Positions 27,842 to 36,957 of a stretch of 64,000 nt of DNA are shown piece after piece. The notes beneath the pieces are model-generated. The model did no database searches and had not been told where the DNA came from. It saw nothing but the letters and a program-made list of their open reading frames with translations. Numbering within the stretch: position 1 is the first letter of the stretch; each line of letters begins with the position of its first letter. The translations under genes were made by a program, and so were the position numbers. The stretch is from Agromyces protaetiae (lineage in GTDB: Bacteria > Actinomycetota > Actinomycetes > Actinomycetales > Microbacteriaceae), in contig NZ_CP133018.1 of assembly GCF_030866785.1 (NCBI RefSeq), forward strand, positions 2,728,001 to 2,792,000, given 5' to 3'.

Positions 27842-28552
27842 GTGCAGTCACTCGCGCATCGCGCACTCATCGGGCTCTCCGTCGCGGCCATCGGGGCCGG
27901 CGTGCTCACCGCGGGCACGCCGGCGTTCGCCGCCACCTCCGAATCCGTCGCCTCAGTGCAGGAGAGCGAAGTCCAGACCACGGGTCAATGGCGGAAGGCC
28001 TTGCACGACGTCGGACTGGTGAACACCCCGCGTCGCGGCGTCCCGCCCGTCGCCCAGATCCCGGCCGGATCCCCACTCGAGGCGTTCTGCGCCTTCGCGC
28101 ACGACGGGCAAGAGTGGGTGAAGGTTCAGCACGTCGGTCAGTTCGGGTTCGTGCCGAATACCTCGATCACGGGCGGCAGCGCCGGACTCCCCCGCGAGTG
28201 CCCGAGCGAGATCGAGACCATCGACATCCCCGTGTTCAACCACGACTTTGCGTGGGGTGAGCACGGGGTGCCGCTCACGGGATTCACCTGCCCCACGAGC
28301 CAGCCCTTCCTTCTGGATCACAAATACCACCTCAACCCGTTCATGCTCGTGCCGAAGGGCGTCCGCGTGACGAACGAGGACAAGCTCATCCACGCGAACG
28401 CCGGCAACCCGACGTCGACCACGCACCACGGGGTCCAGTTCATCAACGGATTCGAGGGCGGCAGCGTCAGCCACTGGGGCAGCATGCTGCAGCAGAACGG
28501 CCAGGTCTGGGTCAGCTGCACCAACAACGTCGACAAGGCGTACCAGCACTGA
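27842..28552 (+). CDS. secreted SH3b-like protein, array copy 4
   Basis: The protein has 236 residues from a GTG start with AGAAAGGG upstream. The signal peptide ends AFAAT near residue 31. The SH3b-like part (LEAFCAFAHDGQEWVKVQ, QFGFVPN) spans residues 60-105. The C-terminal domain has PSEIETIDIP, VPLTGFTCPTSQPFL and SCTNN; the GYTGGS turn is replaced by GFEGGS. The most diverged of the four copies. The function of the family is not known to me. Confidence 0.83.
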   Translation: MQSLAHRALIGLSVAAIGAGVLTAGTPAFAATSESVASVQESEVQTTGQWRKALHDVGLVNTPRRGVPPVAQIPAGSPLEAFCAFAHDGQEWVKVQHVGQFGFVPNTSITGGSAGLPRECPSEIETIDIPVFNHDFAWGEHGVPLTGFTCPTSQPFLLDHKYHLNPFMLVPKGVRVTNEDKLIHANAGNPTSTTHHGVQFINGFEGGSVSHWGSMLQQNGQVWVSCTNNVDKAYQH

Positions 28553-28565
28553 TCGTCGGTCACCC

Positions 28566-28610
28566 CGGGCGCCGCCCAGCCACGGCGCGTATGCTGCATG
28601 GCGGCGCCCG
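28566..28610 (+). terminator. terminator of copy 4
   Basis: CGGGCGCCGCC and GGCGGCGCCCG form an 11-bp stem with a 23-nt loop, 14 bp after the stop. Confidence 0.6.
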
Positions 28611-28658
28611 AGGCATCCGCACCTGTCCTTTCCGGCGCCGCGCCCCCAGGAAGAGGAC

Positions 28659-30554
28659 ATGACCGACAGCTCGACCCCCGCCGCCCGCCGTTCCCTGTTC
28701 CCGCGTCGCGACCGGACCGCGCCCACCGGGCCGCGTGCGACCGTGCGCCAGCTCGTGCCCTACCTGCTCGAGCACAAGGGCGTCATCGCGTTCGTGATCG
28801 TGCTGAGCCTGCTGCTGGCCGCCGCGAGCCTCGCGCAGCCACTCGTCGTCGGCCAGGTCATCTCGCTCGTCGAAGACGGGCAGCCGCTCGACGGGCTCAT
28901 CTGGCTGCTCGTCATCCTCGTCATCGCGCAGGGCGTGATCAGCGGGTATCAGCACTACCTCTTGCAGCGCACGGGTGAGGGCATCGTGCTCGCGAGCCGC
29001 AAGCGGCTCATCGCGCGCATCTTGAACCTCCCGATCGCCGAGTTCGACACCCGCCGCACCGGCGACCTCGTCTCGCGCGTCGGCAGCGACACGACCCTGC
29101 TGCGCGCGGTGCTCACCCAGGGCGGCGTCGAAGCGATCGGCGGCATCGTCACCTTCGTCGGCGCGCTCGTCGCGATGCTCATCCTCGACGCCGTGCTGCT
29201 CGGGCTCACCGTGCTCGTGGTCGCGATCGCGCTCGGCACGGCGACCGTGCTCTCGATGCGGATCCGGGAGGCCTCGCAGCAGGCGCAGACCAAGGTCGGC
29301 GCGCTCGCGTCGTCGGTCGAGCGCGCGATCAGCTCGGTGCGCACCATCCGCGCGGCGGGTGCGACCAAGCGCGAGATCGAGGCCACCAACGCCGACGCCG
29401 AGGGCGCGTGGCAGCTCGGCGTGCGCGTCGCGAAGATCTCGGCGCTCGTGGTGCCCGTCGCAGGCATCGCCATGCAGGTGTCGTTCCTCGTCGTGCTCGG
29501 CGTCGGCGGGTACCGCGTCGCCGACGGGTCGACCTCGATCGCGAACCTCGTCGCGTTCATCCTGTTCCTGTTCCTCATGATCATGCCGCTCGGTCAGATC
29601 CTCGGCGCGCTCATGGCGATCAACCAGGCGCTCGGCGCGCTCGGCCGCATCCAAGAGGTGCTCGACCTGCCCGACGAGCAGCAGCACGACCGTGAGCTCG
29701 CCCCGCTCGCCGTCATCGTGGGCCCCGCGAACGAGGGCCTGCTGCCCGACGCACCCGCGCTCGCGTTCGACGACGTGTCGTTCGCGTACGCGAAGACCAC
29801 GCCGAACGATCCGGCGGATCCCGGCAACGAGTCGGCCGACGAGCACGAGCCCGAACCGAACGTGACCGACACGCAGCCGGTGCTGCGCGGGGTGTCGTTC
29901 GAGGTGCCGCGCGGCGAGCGCGTCGCGCTCGTCGGGCCATCGGGTGCGGGCAAGTCCACGATCCTCGCGCTCATCGAGCGCTTCTACGACCCGAGCGTCG
30001 GCGCGGTGCGCCTCGGCGGGCTGGACCTGCGCTCGCTCGACCGCGACGATCTGCGCGCCCAGATCGGCTACGTCGAGCAGGATGCCCCGGTGCTGGCCGG
30101 GACCATCCGCGACAACCTCAAGCTGGGCAGCCCCGACGCGTCCGACGACGAGTGCGAGCACGTGCTCCGCACGGTCAACCTCGACCGGGTGCTCGACCGC
30201 GACCCCGCAGGGCTCGACGCGCAGGTCGGTGAAGACGGCATCATGCTCTCCGGCGGTGAGCGTCAGCGGCTCGCGATCGCACGGGCGCTGCTCGCCGCAC
30301 CGCCGATCCTGCTGCTCGACGAGTCCACGTCGTCGCTCGACGGTGTGAACGAGCGGCTCATGCGTGAGGCGATCGACGCCGTCTCGGCCGGGCGGACCCT
30401 GATCGTGATCGCGCACCGCTTGTCGACCGTCATCGACTCCGACCGCATCATCGTGCTCGACGAGGGTCGTGTCATCGGCGAGGGCACGCACGCCCAACTC
30501 GTCGAGACCGTGCCGCTGTACCGTTCGCTCGCGGAGCACCAGCTGCTCGTCTGA
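28659..30554 (+). CDS. ABC exporter, fused membrane and ATPase domains
   Basis: The protein has 631 residues. The type-IV exporter membrane domain covers residues 30-320 with six helices and the FDTRRTGDLVSRV coupling segment. The ATPase domain starts near residue 360. It has Walker A GPSGAGKST near 427, signature LSGGERQR, Walker B ILLLDES with the catalytic Glu, and switch His (IAHRL). An acidic insert (NDPADPGNESADEHEPEPN) lies before Walker A, replacing part of the first beta sheet loop. It is a half-transporter of the multidrug or lipid type and should act as a homodimer. AGGAAGAGG precedes the ATG. No partner gene is adjacent. Confidence 0.9.
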   Translation: MTDSSTPAARRSLFPRRDRTAPTGPRATVRQLVPYLLEHKGVIAFVIVLSLLLAAASLAQPLVVGQVISLVEDGQPLDGLIWLLVILVIAQGVISGYQHYLLQRTGEGIVLASRKRLIARILNLPIAEFDTRRTGDLVSRVGSDTTLLRAVLTQGGVEAIGGIVTFVGALVAMLILDAVLLGLTVLVVAIALGTATVLSMRIREASQQAQTKVGALASSVERAISSVRTIRAAGATKREIEATNADAEGAWQLGVRVAKISALVVPVAGIAMQVSFLVVLGVGGYRVADGSTSIANLVAFILFLFLMIMPLGQILGALMAINQALGALGRIQEVLDLPDEQQHDRELAPLAVIVGPANEGLLPDAPALAFDDVSFAYAKTTPNDPADPGNESADEHEPEPNVTDTQPVLRGVSFEVPRGERVALVGPSGAGKSTILALIERFYDPSVGAVRLGGLDLRSLDRDDLRAQIGYVEQDAPVLAGTIRDNLKLGSPDASDDECEHVLRTVNLDRVLDRDPAGLDAQVGEDGIMLSGGERQRLAIARALLAAPPILLLDESTSSLDGVNERLMREAIDAVSAGRTLIVIAHRLSTVIDSDRIIVLDEGRVIGEGTHAQLVETVPLYRSLAEHQLLV

Positions 30555-30730
30555 GGCGGCTCTGCCTGCTCATCTGAGCACGGCGCTGGTCAGTTGGCTT
30601 TTTCTGCGGAATGTCCTGAGCACTTCTCAGGGATGATACGGATGTCGCATCGGCGCCGCATCCGTACCGTGGCGTCATCCGTTTGATCCCTGCCGGTCGC
30701 GCTGCGTCCGGCCGAACGAAGGCCCAGCCC

Positions 30731-31705
30731 ATGACCCTCATCCACGCCGAACCCCAGACCGCGGTGGCGCAGACCGCGGAGGTGCAGACCGCGGAGGCGC
30801 AGACCACCGAGGCGCAGACCTCCGATCTCGACCACGCCCAGCCCGAGGCGTCCGGCATCGCCCAGCCCGAGGCATCCGGCACCGCCGTCATCACCGACAC
30901 CGACCGTACCGAGGCGACCCGCGTCGCGACCTTCGCGGTCGAGCCGCCGTACGCCGTGATCGCGGCACTCGGCCGGCCCGACCAGATCGCGGCGACCGAC
31001 ACCCTTCCGGCCGAGACCCTCGGCGACGGGTTCGACGGCATGGGCCGTCGGATGCGTGCGTGGTTGCGGCAGTGGGAGCCCGTCGCGGTGCCCGCGTTCG
31101 AGGCGGTCCGCGATGCGTACCCGGAGGCGGAGCGCCGCAGCTCGCTGCGCTCCCCCGAGTGTCGCCCCGACGGTGCCGTGCGCGTGACCGCGAGCCTGTA
31201 CGACCCGCCGACCCGCACCGGTGCGCCGCTCGCCTGGTCGCGCAATTGGGTGAGCGTCGTGACCCTCCCCCGGGTCACCGAGCCCGGCCGGCTGCACTAC
31301 CGGTTCAGTGTCGGCAGCCGGCTCGTGCTCGACGGCCAGGCCGAGACCAGCCTCGTCTCGACGAGCCTCAACTTCGGCATCGTGGCCGATGTCGCCACGG
31401 CGAGCCCGTTCGACGCGCCTGGCTTCGCGACGCCGATCGCGCGCCCGCTCGTCGCCGTGCAGTGCCGTGAGGACGCCGACGTCGGTGCCGCCCAGGAGTT
31501 CGAGGGATCGATCGACGTCGAAGCCGGCGACACGCCCGCCATGGCGTTCGTGATCGGCACCGACCTGCTCTTCCGCGACGGCTGGGTGCGCGTGCACGAA
31601 GGGTCGAGCTCGTGGGTCGGCCCGGCCGGCGCCGGCGCCTCGGGCACGGTCGAGACCCGCTTCACGCCCACCGCCCTGCTCGCCATGTTCGGCGAGCAGG
31701 CCTGA
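30731..31705 (+). CDS. hypothetical protein with repeat-rich N-terminus
   Basis: The protein has 324 residues from the ATG at 30731. The first 60 residues are low complexity, with QTAEVQTAEAQTTEAQT and two AQPEASG units. The remainder looks like a globular enzyme-sized domain with WLRQWEP, RNWVSVVTLPRV and RFTPTALLAMFGE segments. No signal peptide, helices or known motif. The ribosome site is weak. It stands alone between an exporter and a 2H phosphoesterase, with a terminator on its 3' side. Confidence 0.6.
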   Translation: MTLIHAEPQTAVAQTAEVQTAEAQTTEAQTSDLDHAQPEASGIAQPEASGTAVITDTDRTEATRVATFAVEPPYAVIAALGRPDQIAATDTLPAETLGDGFDGMGRRMRAWLRQWEPVAVPAFEAVRDAYPEAERRSSLRSPECRPDGAVRVTASLYDPPTRTGAPLAWSRNWVSVVTLPRVTEPGRLHYRFSVGSRLVLDGQAETSLVSTSLNFGIVADVATASPFDAPGFATPIARPLVAVQCREDADVGAAQEFEGSIDVEAGDTPAMAFVIGTDLLFRDGWVRVHEGSSSWVGPAGAGASGTVETRFTPTALLAMFGEQA

Positions 31706-31760
31706 TTCTTCCGCCCCGGTTACCCGAAACGAAGTACCCGTTCCACCGCACCACCCCCAG

Positions 31761-31793
31761 ACGCGGCCCGGCGACCCGAACGCCGGGCCGCGT
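31761..31793 (+). terminator. terminator of the hypothetical gene
   Basis: A perfect 13-bp GC stem (ACGCGGCCCGGCG with its complement) around a 7-nt loop, 55 bp after the stop. Confidence 0.75.
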
Positions 31794-31820
31794 CGTCGCG
31801 CGCATCCGCTCGGCCCTTTC

Positions 31821-31879
31821 GCCGAACGGTCGCAGATGGCGGGTGCTGCGCTCGGACGCACCATCTGCGACCGCTCGGC
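31821..31879. other. long imperfect hairpin of unknown role
   Basis: GCCGAACGGTCGCAGATGG can pair with the segment ending CTCGGC at 31879: 19 bp with one mismatch. The 21-nt loop contains its own TGCG/CGCA stem. It comes 28 bp after a terminator and 60 bp before the 2H phosphoesterase gene, so it is not needed as a second terminator. It may be a small RNA, attenuator or repeat element. Confidence 0.5.
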
Positions 31880-31939
31880 GGGTGTGATGCCGGGGTTGCG
31901 GCGGGCCGGGCGGATGCCTCGGGCGCATACACTCGCGAC

Positions 31940-32422
31940 ATGGCGAGGTACGTCGTGGTTCTGCCGCTCGCCGCGCTCGAGCGCGGCGACGAGTTCACGG
32001 TCGCGGACTGGCCGCTGCACGTGACCGTGGTCGAGCCGTTCGAATCGGACGCACCCCCCGGCGAGTTGGTGGCTGCATTGGCGCCCGTCGCCGCCGGTGC
32101 GCACGTGGTGCGCACCACCGCGGGCGAGGATGCCATGTTCGGGCGGCGACGGGACGTGACCGTCAGCCTGATCCGCGACGGCGGTGAGATCACCGCGCTC
32201 CGCGACGCAGCGCTGACCGCGCTCGCGCCCACGGGACTCGACCTCCGGCGCGTGCGGCCAGACTTTCGCCCGCACGTGACCGAGAAACGCCACGGCCGGC
32301 TGTATGCGGGCGATCATGTGACGTTCGACCGACTGGCGCTGATCGACATGCGCCCGCCCGCCGGCTCACATCACCGCGCGGTGGTCGGGGTGCTCGGGCT
32401 CGGGGCGCCCGAGTCTCGTTGA
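31940..32422 (+). CDS. 2H phosphoesterase, 2'-5' RNA ligase-like
   Basis: The protein has 160 residues. It carries the two HxT motifs of the 2H superfamily, HVT at residues 27-29 and HVT at 112-114, the latter in RPHVTEKRHGR. Members act on 2',3'-cyclic phosphates or 2'-5' linkages in RNA; the substrate here is unknown. TACACT ends 6 nt before the ATG and there is no ribosome site, so the message is probably leaderless. It overlaps the convergent DUF1622 gene by 52 bp. Confidence 0.85.
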   Translation: MARYVVVLPLAALERGDEFTVADWPLHVTVVEPFESDAPPGELVAALAPVAAGAHVVRTTAGEDAMFGRRRDVTVSLIRDGGEITALRDAALTALAPTGLDLRRVRPDFRPHVTEKRHGRLYAGDHVTFDRLALIDMRPPAGSHHRAVVGVLGLGAPESR

Positions 32423-32817
32423 GCATCTGTGGCGGCGGGCTCGGCGAGGACACCCTCGTCCGATTCGTCTGCGCGCCCGCCGCGCCACTTCTGCCACGGC
32501 CACCGGCCCGTGATCTCGAGCTCGAGCGACCAGCTCAGGAACGTCCGGATGAGCACGATGATCCCGAGCACCGCGACCGACTCGAGCGTCGGCGTGACCG
32601 CGACCGTCTTGATGATGTCGGCGGCGACGAGCAGTTCCAGGCCGAGCAGGATGGCCCGGCCGAGCACCCGCCGGAACCGTGTGTAGAGCGGACCGGACCG
32701 ACGCAGGCGCCGCACCGCGGCGTCGCCGAGCGCGAAGAGCACGCCGATGACGATCGCGATGACGCCGATCACATCGATGACCGTGCCGACCGTCTCGATC
32801 GTCCGCCCGAAGTCCAT
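32371..32817 (-). CDS. DUF1622-family membrane protein
   Basis: The protein has 148 residues with three membrane helices. The family core is present: GRAILLGLELLVAADIIKTV, then TLESVAVLGIIVLIRTFLSWSL and the WPWQ end of the core. The last 35 residues are a disordered acidic tail. Function unknown. GAGGGG precedes the ATG. The tail-coding part overlaps the convergent 2H gene. Confidence 0.85.
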   Translation of the reverse strand: MDFGRTIETVGTVIDVIGVIAIVIGVLFALGDAAVRRLRRSGPLYTRFRRVLGRAILLGLELLVAADIIKTVAVTPTLESVAVLGIIVLIRTFLSWSLELEITGRWPWQKWRGGRADESDEGVLAEPAATDAQRDSGAPSPSTPTTAR

Positions 32818-32914
32818 GCCGCCGCCCCTCGTCGTTCGCGCTCACGTTAGCGCTGCGAACCCGCCGCTCCGCGGCAACCCGCCGCAACGGCCCACGAGAC
32901 GACGCCGCTCACCG

Positions 32915-32960
32915 CGCACACCGATGCGTCGCGGCGGTCGCCGCGACGCATCGGCGTGCG
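32915..32960 (-). terminator. terminator of pckG
   Basis: CCGATGCGTCGCGGCG pairs with its exact complement. CGCAC/GTGCG extends the stem to about 21 bp with one mismatch. It lies 45 bp after the pckG stop on the minus strand. Confidence 0.75.
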
Positions 32961-33004
32961 AGTGACATCGTGCATGCCTCACACCCTCGAACCGCCCGCC
33001 GATC

Positions 33005-34858
33005 TCAGGCGGGCATGCGCTCCAGGTGGTAGCGCAGGCTCGCGAGCTCGGCGTTCAGCGCGGCGGGCACCCGGTCGCCGAACTGGGCGAAGTACTCCTC
33101 GGTGAGGCGGCACTCGTCGAGCCAGGAGTCGCGGTCGACGTCGAAGAGGTGCGCCACGGTCTCGTCGCTGAGCTCGAGCCCGTCGAGGTCGAGCGATCCG
33201 GTGGCGGGAAGCATCCCGATCGGCGTCTCCACCGCGGCCGATTCGCCCTCGAGCCGCCCGACGATCCACTCGAGCACGCGCGAGTTCTCGCCGAAGCCGG
33301 GCCAGAGGAACGAGCCGTCCGCGCCCTTCCGGAACCAGTTGACCTGGAAGATCCGCGGCGCCCGCTCACCGAGCACTCGACCCATCTTGACCCAGTGACC
33401 CCAGTAGTCGGCCATGTTGTAGCCGCAGAACGGCAGCATCGCGAACGGGTCGCGACGGAGTTCCCCGACGGTCCCTTCGGCGGCCGCGGTCTGCTCCGAC
33501 GAGATTGTCGCGCCCATGAACACGCCGTGCTTCCAGGAGCGCGCCTCGGCTACCAGAGGGACGTTCGTGGCCCGTCGGCCGCCGAACAGGATCGCGTCGA
33601 TGGGCACGCCGTCGTGGGCGTCCCAGTCGTCCGAGATCTGCGGGCACTGGTCGGCCGCGACGGTGAAGCGCGAGTTCGGGTGCGCGGCAGGCCGGCCGGA
33701 CTCCGGCGTCCACGGGTTGCCCTCCCAGTCGGTCAGCTCGGCGGGCGGCGTGTCGGTGAGGCCCTCCCACCACACGTCGCCATCGGGCCGCAGCGCCACA
33801 TTGGTGAAGATCGTGTTGCCCCAGAGCGTCTGCACGGCGGTCGGGTTCGTCGTCTCGCCGGTGCCCGGCGCGACGCCGAAGAATCCCGCCTCCGGATTGA
33901 TCGCGTACAGCCGGCCATCGTCGCCGGGACGCATCCAGGCGATGTCGTCGCCGATCGTCTCGACGGCCCATCCCGGGATGGTCGGCTGCAGCATCGCGAG
34001 GTTGGTCTTGCCGCACGCGGACGGGAAGGCCGCGGCGACGTGGTACGCCTTGCCGGTCGGCGCGGTGATCTTGATGAGCAGCATGTGCTCGGCGAGCCAG
34101 CCCTCGTCGCGAGCCATGACGCTCGCGATGCGCAGCGCGAAGCACTTCTTCGCGAGCAGCGCATTGCCGCCGTAGCCCGAGCCGTACGACCAGATCTCAC
34201 GCGAGTCCGGGAACTGCACGATGTACTTCGTGTCACTGCACGGCCAGTCGACCTCGGCGCGAGGATGGCCGACGCCGTCGACGAGTGGGTAGCCGACGGA
34301 GTGCACGGTGCGCACCCACGGCTCGCCGGCCTCGATGAGTCGCAGCACCTGTTCGCCCATGCGGGTCATGATCCCCATGGACAGCACGACGTACGGCGAG
34401 TCCGTGATCTCGACGCCGAGCTGCGAGATGGGCCCGCCGAGCGGCCCCATCGAGAACGGCACGACGTACATCGTGCGGCCCTTCATCGAACCGTCGAACA
34501 CGTCGGTGAGCTCTTCGCGCATCTCGCGCGGGTCGCGCCAGTTGTTCGTGGGGCCGGCATCCTCTTCGTAGGTCGAGCAGATGAACGTGCGGTCTTCGAC
34601 GCGCGCGACGTCGGACGGGTCGGTGCGCGCGAGGTAGCTGTTCGGGCGCCACTCGGGATTCAGCTTGATGAGCTTGCCTTCGGCGACGAGCTGTTTGGTC
34701 AGGAGGTCGGCCTCGTGGCGCGATCCGTCGCACCAGACGATCTCGTCGGGCTTCGTGAGCGCGGCGATGTCGGCGACCCAGGCGGCGAGCGCAGGATCGG
34801 TCGTGCCGCGACGAGCGGCGCCGGAGTCGGTCGGAGTCGAGAGCTCGGAAAGGGTCAT
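33005..34858 (-). CDS. pckG: phosphoenolpyruvate carboxykinase (GTP)
   Basis: The protein has 617 residues, normal for the GTP-dependent class used by actinobacteria. It converts oxaloacetate and GTP to phosphoenolpyruvate, the entry step of gluconeogenesis. The P-loop kinase motif [15 protein letters not shown] is clear near residue 280. The [12 protein letters not shown] start and the FGGRR substrate loop are also present. The ATG at 34858 has AGGA upstream and is preferred to longer in-frame starts that would cross the regulator. It is divergent from a RamB-like regulator, the relation expected for acetate or gluconeogenic control. Confidence 0.96.
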   Translation of the reverse strand: MTLSELSTPTDSGAARRGTTDPALAAWVADIAALTKPDEIVWCDGSRHEADLLTKQLVAEGKLIKLNPEWRPNSYLARTDPSDVARVEDRTFICSTYEEDAGPTNNWRDPREMREELTDVFDGSMKGRTMYVVPFSMGPLGGPISQLGVEITDSPYVVLSMGIMTRMGEQVLRLIEAGEPWVRTVHSVGYPLVDGVGHPRAEVDWPCSDTKYIVQFPDSREIWSYGSGYGGNALLAKKCFALRIASVMARDEGWLAEHMLLIKITAPTGKAYHVAAAFPSACGKTNLAMLQPTIPGWAVETIGDDIAWMRPGDDGRLYAINPEAGFFGVAPGTGETTNPTAVQTLWGNTIFTNVALRPDGDVWWEGLTDTPPAELTDWEGNPWTPESGRPAAHPNSRFTVAADQCPQISDDWDAHDGVPIDAILFGGRRATNVPLVAEARSWKHGVFMGATISSEQTAAAEGTVGELRRDPFAMLPFCGYNMADYWGHWVKMGRVLGERAPRIFQVNWFRKGADGSFLWPGFGENSRVLEWIVGRLEGESAAVETPIGMLPATGSLDLDGLELSDETVAHLFDVDRDSWLDECRLTEEYFAQFGDRVPAALNAELASLRYHLERMPA

Positions 34859-34998
34859 CGTCGTCCTGTTTCGTCTGTCCGGCGGCACCGGATGCGTGGT
34901 GGTGGTCCCAGGCTGTGTTAACAGCATGCGCCGGTTCGAGGCATCCGCACCACGAAATAAGCCGTTAAGAACCGGAATTCTTTCGCTATGTTTAAACC

Positions 34999-36441
34999 AT
35001 GAAGGCCGGTAGCGCAGATCTCGCCATCCTCGGACAACGCATCCGCCACTTCCGCGGCGAGCGTGGCTTGACCCTCGACCAGGTCGGCGAGGCGGTCGGC
35101 CTGGCGGGCAGCCAGCTCTCCCTGATCGAGAACGGCAAACGCGAACCGAAGCTGTCGGTGCTCGACGCACTTGCGGCCGCACTCGGTGTCGAGCTGTCGG
35201 CGCTGCTTGCGCGCGAGGCGCCGAGCCCGCGCGCGGCGCTCGAGCTCGAGCTCGCGCGCGCCCAGGCCAGCCCCCTGTACGCGAGCCTCGGCCTGCCGTC
35301 GATCAAGCCCGGCCGCGGCGTGGGCGATGAGACGCTGCGCGTGATCGTCGGACTCCATCACGAGCTGCAACGCCGGGCGAGCGAGGCGATCGCCACGCCC
35401 GAGGAGGCGCGTCGTGCCAACACCGAGCTCCGCGAACGGCTGCGTGCACGCGACAACTACCTTCCGCACATCGAGCAACTCGCCGAGGATCGCGTGCGCG
35501 CCTCAGGCCACCGCGTCGGCGCGCTCACGCACCGCGAGGTGAGCGTCATGGCCGAGCAGCTCGGGTTCCAGCTCATCTACGTGAACGACCTGCCCGATTC
35601 GACGCGTTCGATCACGGACCTCGCGAACGGACGGATCTACCTGCCGCCGGCGTCGATCCCCGGCGGTCACGGCCTACGCGCCATGGCCCTGCAGGCCCTC
35701 GCGCACCGGCTGCTCGGGCACACGCCGCCCGCGAGCTACGACGAGTTCCTGCAGCAGCGCCTCGAGATCAACTACTTCGCGGCCGCGTGCCTCATGCCTC
35801 GCGAGGCATCCGTCGCCTTCCTCCAGGAGGCGAAGAAAGAGAAGCGGCTCGCCATCGAGGACTTCCGCGACGCCTTCGGCGTCACCCATGAGGCCGCCGC
35901 ACTGCGGTTCACGAACCTCGCGACGAGCCACCTCGACATGACGCTGCACTTCCTCCGCGTCAACGGTGACGGTGCGCTGCTGAAGGGGTACGAGAACGAC
36001 GGGCTGCCACTGCCGACCGATGTCACCGGCTCGATCGAGGGTCAGTGGGTCTGCAAGAGGTGGAGCGCCCGGACGGCGTTCGAGCACACGAACCGCACGA
36101 CCGAGAACTACCAGTACACGGACACGCCGGCCGGCACGTTCTGGTGCGCCACGCAGACGGGCCGGGCGGAGCCTTCCGAGTTCTCCATCACGGTCGGCGT
36201 GCCGTTCAACCAGGCCAAGTGGTTCCGCGGGCGCGAGACGAACGTCCGGGTGTCGTCCACGTGCCCGGATGACGCGTGCTGTCGCCGCGCGCCGGCCGAT
36301 CTGTCCGAACGCTGGGCGGGGCAGGCATGGCCGAGCGCGCGCCTGCACGCGCACGTGCTGTCGCCGTTGCCGTCAGGCACGTTCCCGGGCGTGGACGACG
36401 TCGAGGTCTACAGCTTCCTGGAGGCGCACGCGGGCGAGTAG
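34999..36441 (+). CDS. XRE-family regulator, RamB/ScfR-like
   Basis: The protein has 480 residues. An N-terminal Xre helix-turn-helix (residues 10-65, [23 protein letters not shown]) precedes an IrrE/peptidase-M78-like region. Its zinc motif is degenerate (ALAHRLLGH). The C-terminal ScfR-like domain is rich in cysteine ([21 protein letters not shown]). The architecture matches RamB of Corynebacterium, which controls acetate and gluconeogenic genes; assignment here is by architecture and by divergence from pckG. TATGTT ends 6 nt before the ATG and no ribosome site is present, suggesting a leaderless mRNA. TGTTAACA at 34916-34923 is a possible site in the shared gap. Confidence 0.85.
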   Translation: MKAGSADLAILGQRIRHFRGERGLTLDQVGEAVGLAGSQLSLIENGKREPKLSVLDALAAALGVELSALLAREAPSPRAALELELARAQASPLYASLGLPSIKPGRGVGDETLRVIVGLHHELQRRASEAIATPEEARRANTELRERLRARDNYLPHIEQLAEDRVRASGHRVGALTHREVSVMAEQLGFQLIYVNDLPDSTRSITDLANGRIYLPPASIPGGHGLRAMALQALAHRLLGHTPPASYDEFLQQRLEINYFAAACLMPREASVAFLQEAKKEKRLAIEDFRDAFGVTHEAAALRFTNLATSHLDMTLHFLRVNGDGALLKGYENDGLPLPTDVTGSIEGQWVCKRWSARTAFEHTNRTTENYQYTDTPAGTFWCATQTGRAEPSEFSITVGVPFNQAKWFRGRETNVRVSSTCPDDACCRRAPADLSERWAGQAWPSARLHAHVLSPLPSGTFPGVDDVEVYSFLEAHAGE

Positions 36442-36587
36442 CGCATGCGACCGCCGTCCCGGGTCGACGAGTCGTCGGTGATCCTCGGCGACTCGCCGTG
36501 CTCGGGCGCCGTTACTCGGCGTGTCGCTCGGAATTGCCGACGACTCGCATCGGGCTGCGCTCACACGATGACGTGCGTGTTGCAATA

Positions 36588-36612
36588 GTGTGTGTCACAC
36601 AGTATCGTGTGT
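36588..36612 (+). promoter_or_regulatory. PadR operator with three half-sites
   Basis: TGTGTG-T-CACACA-GTATCG-TGTGTG reads as two perfect inverted repeats sharing the central half-site. A possible -10 box (TAGTGT, 36585-36590) overlaps the first half-site, and the ATG of padR follows the last by 3 bp. The position fits autorepression. Confidence 0.6.
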
Positions 36613-36615
36613 GCC

Positions 36616-36957
36616 ATGAGCGCGGATGAGATCACCGGCGGACATCAGCAGGAGCTGCGTCGCGGCACCGCGGTACTGGCCTGCCTGATCCGGCTTCGCA
36701 CGCCCGACTACGGGTATGCGCTGCTGGAGTCGCTGAACGGGCTCGGCATCGCCGTCGATGCGAACACGCTCTACCCGCTGCTGCGCCGACTCGAGAAGCA
36801 GGGGCTCCTCACGAGCGAGTGGAACACCGACGAGGCACGGCCCCGCAAGTTCTACCGCACGAGCCCCGACGGCGAACGCCTTGCCGGCGTGCTGACCGCG
36901 GACTGGAAGCTGATCGACCAGGCGCTCACGCGCCTCACCGAGGGAGACGAACGATGA
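36616..36957 (+). CDS. PadR-family transcriptional regulator
   Basis: The protein has 113 residues and a winged-helix fold. PadR features are the DYGYALLESLNGLGI segment, the NTLYPLLRRLEKQGLL recognition helix and wing, and the RKFYRTSPDGERL strand. The ATG at 36616 avoids overlap with the operator. Its TGA overlaps the ATG of the membrane protein by 4 bp; this regulator-plus-membrane-protein pairing is common in actinobacteria. Confidence 0.9.
   Translation: MSADEITGGHQQELRRGTAVLACLIRLRTPDYGYALLESLNGLGIAVDANTLYPLLRRLEKQGLLTSEWNTDEARPRKFYRTSPDGERLAGVLTADWKLIDQALTRLTEGDER

Noticed and set aside
34859..34998. RamB-type AAATTTGCAAA operator between pckG and the regulator
   Set aside because: I looked for the Corynebacterium consensus and did not find a convincing match; only TGTTAACA stands out.
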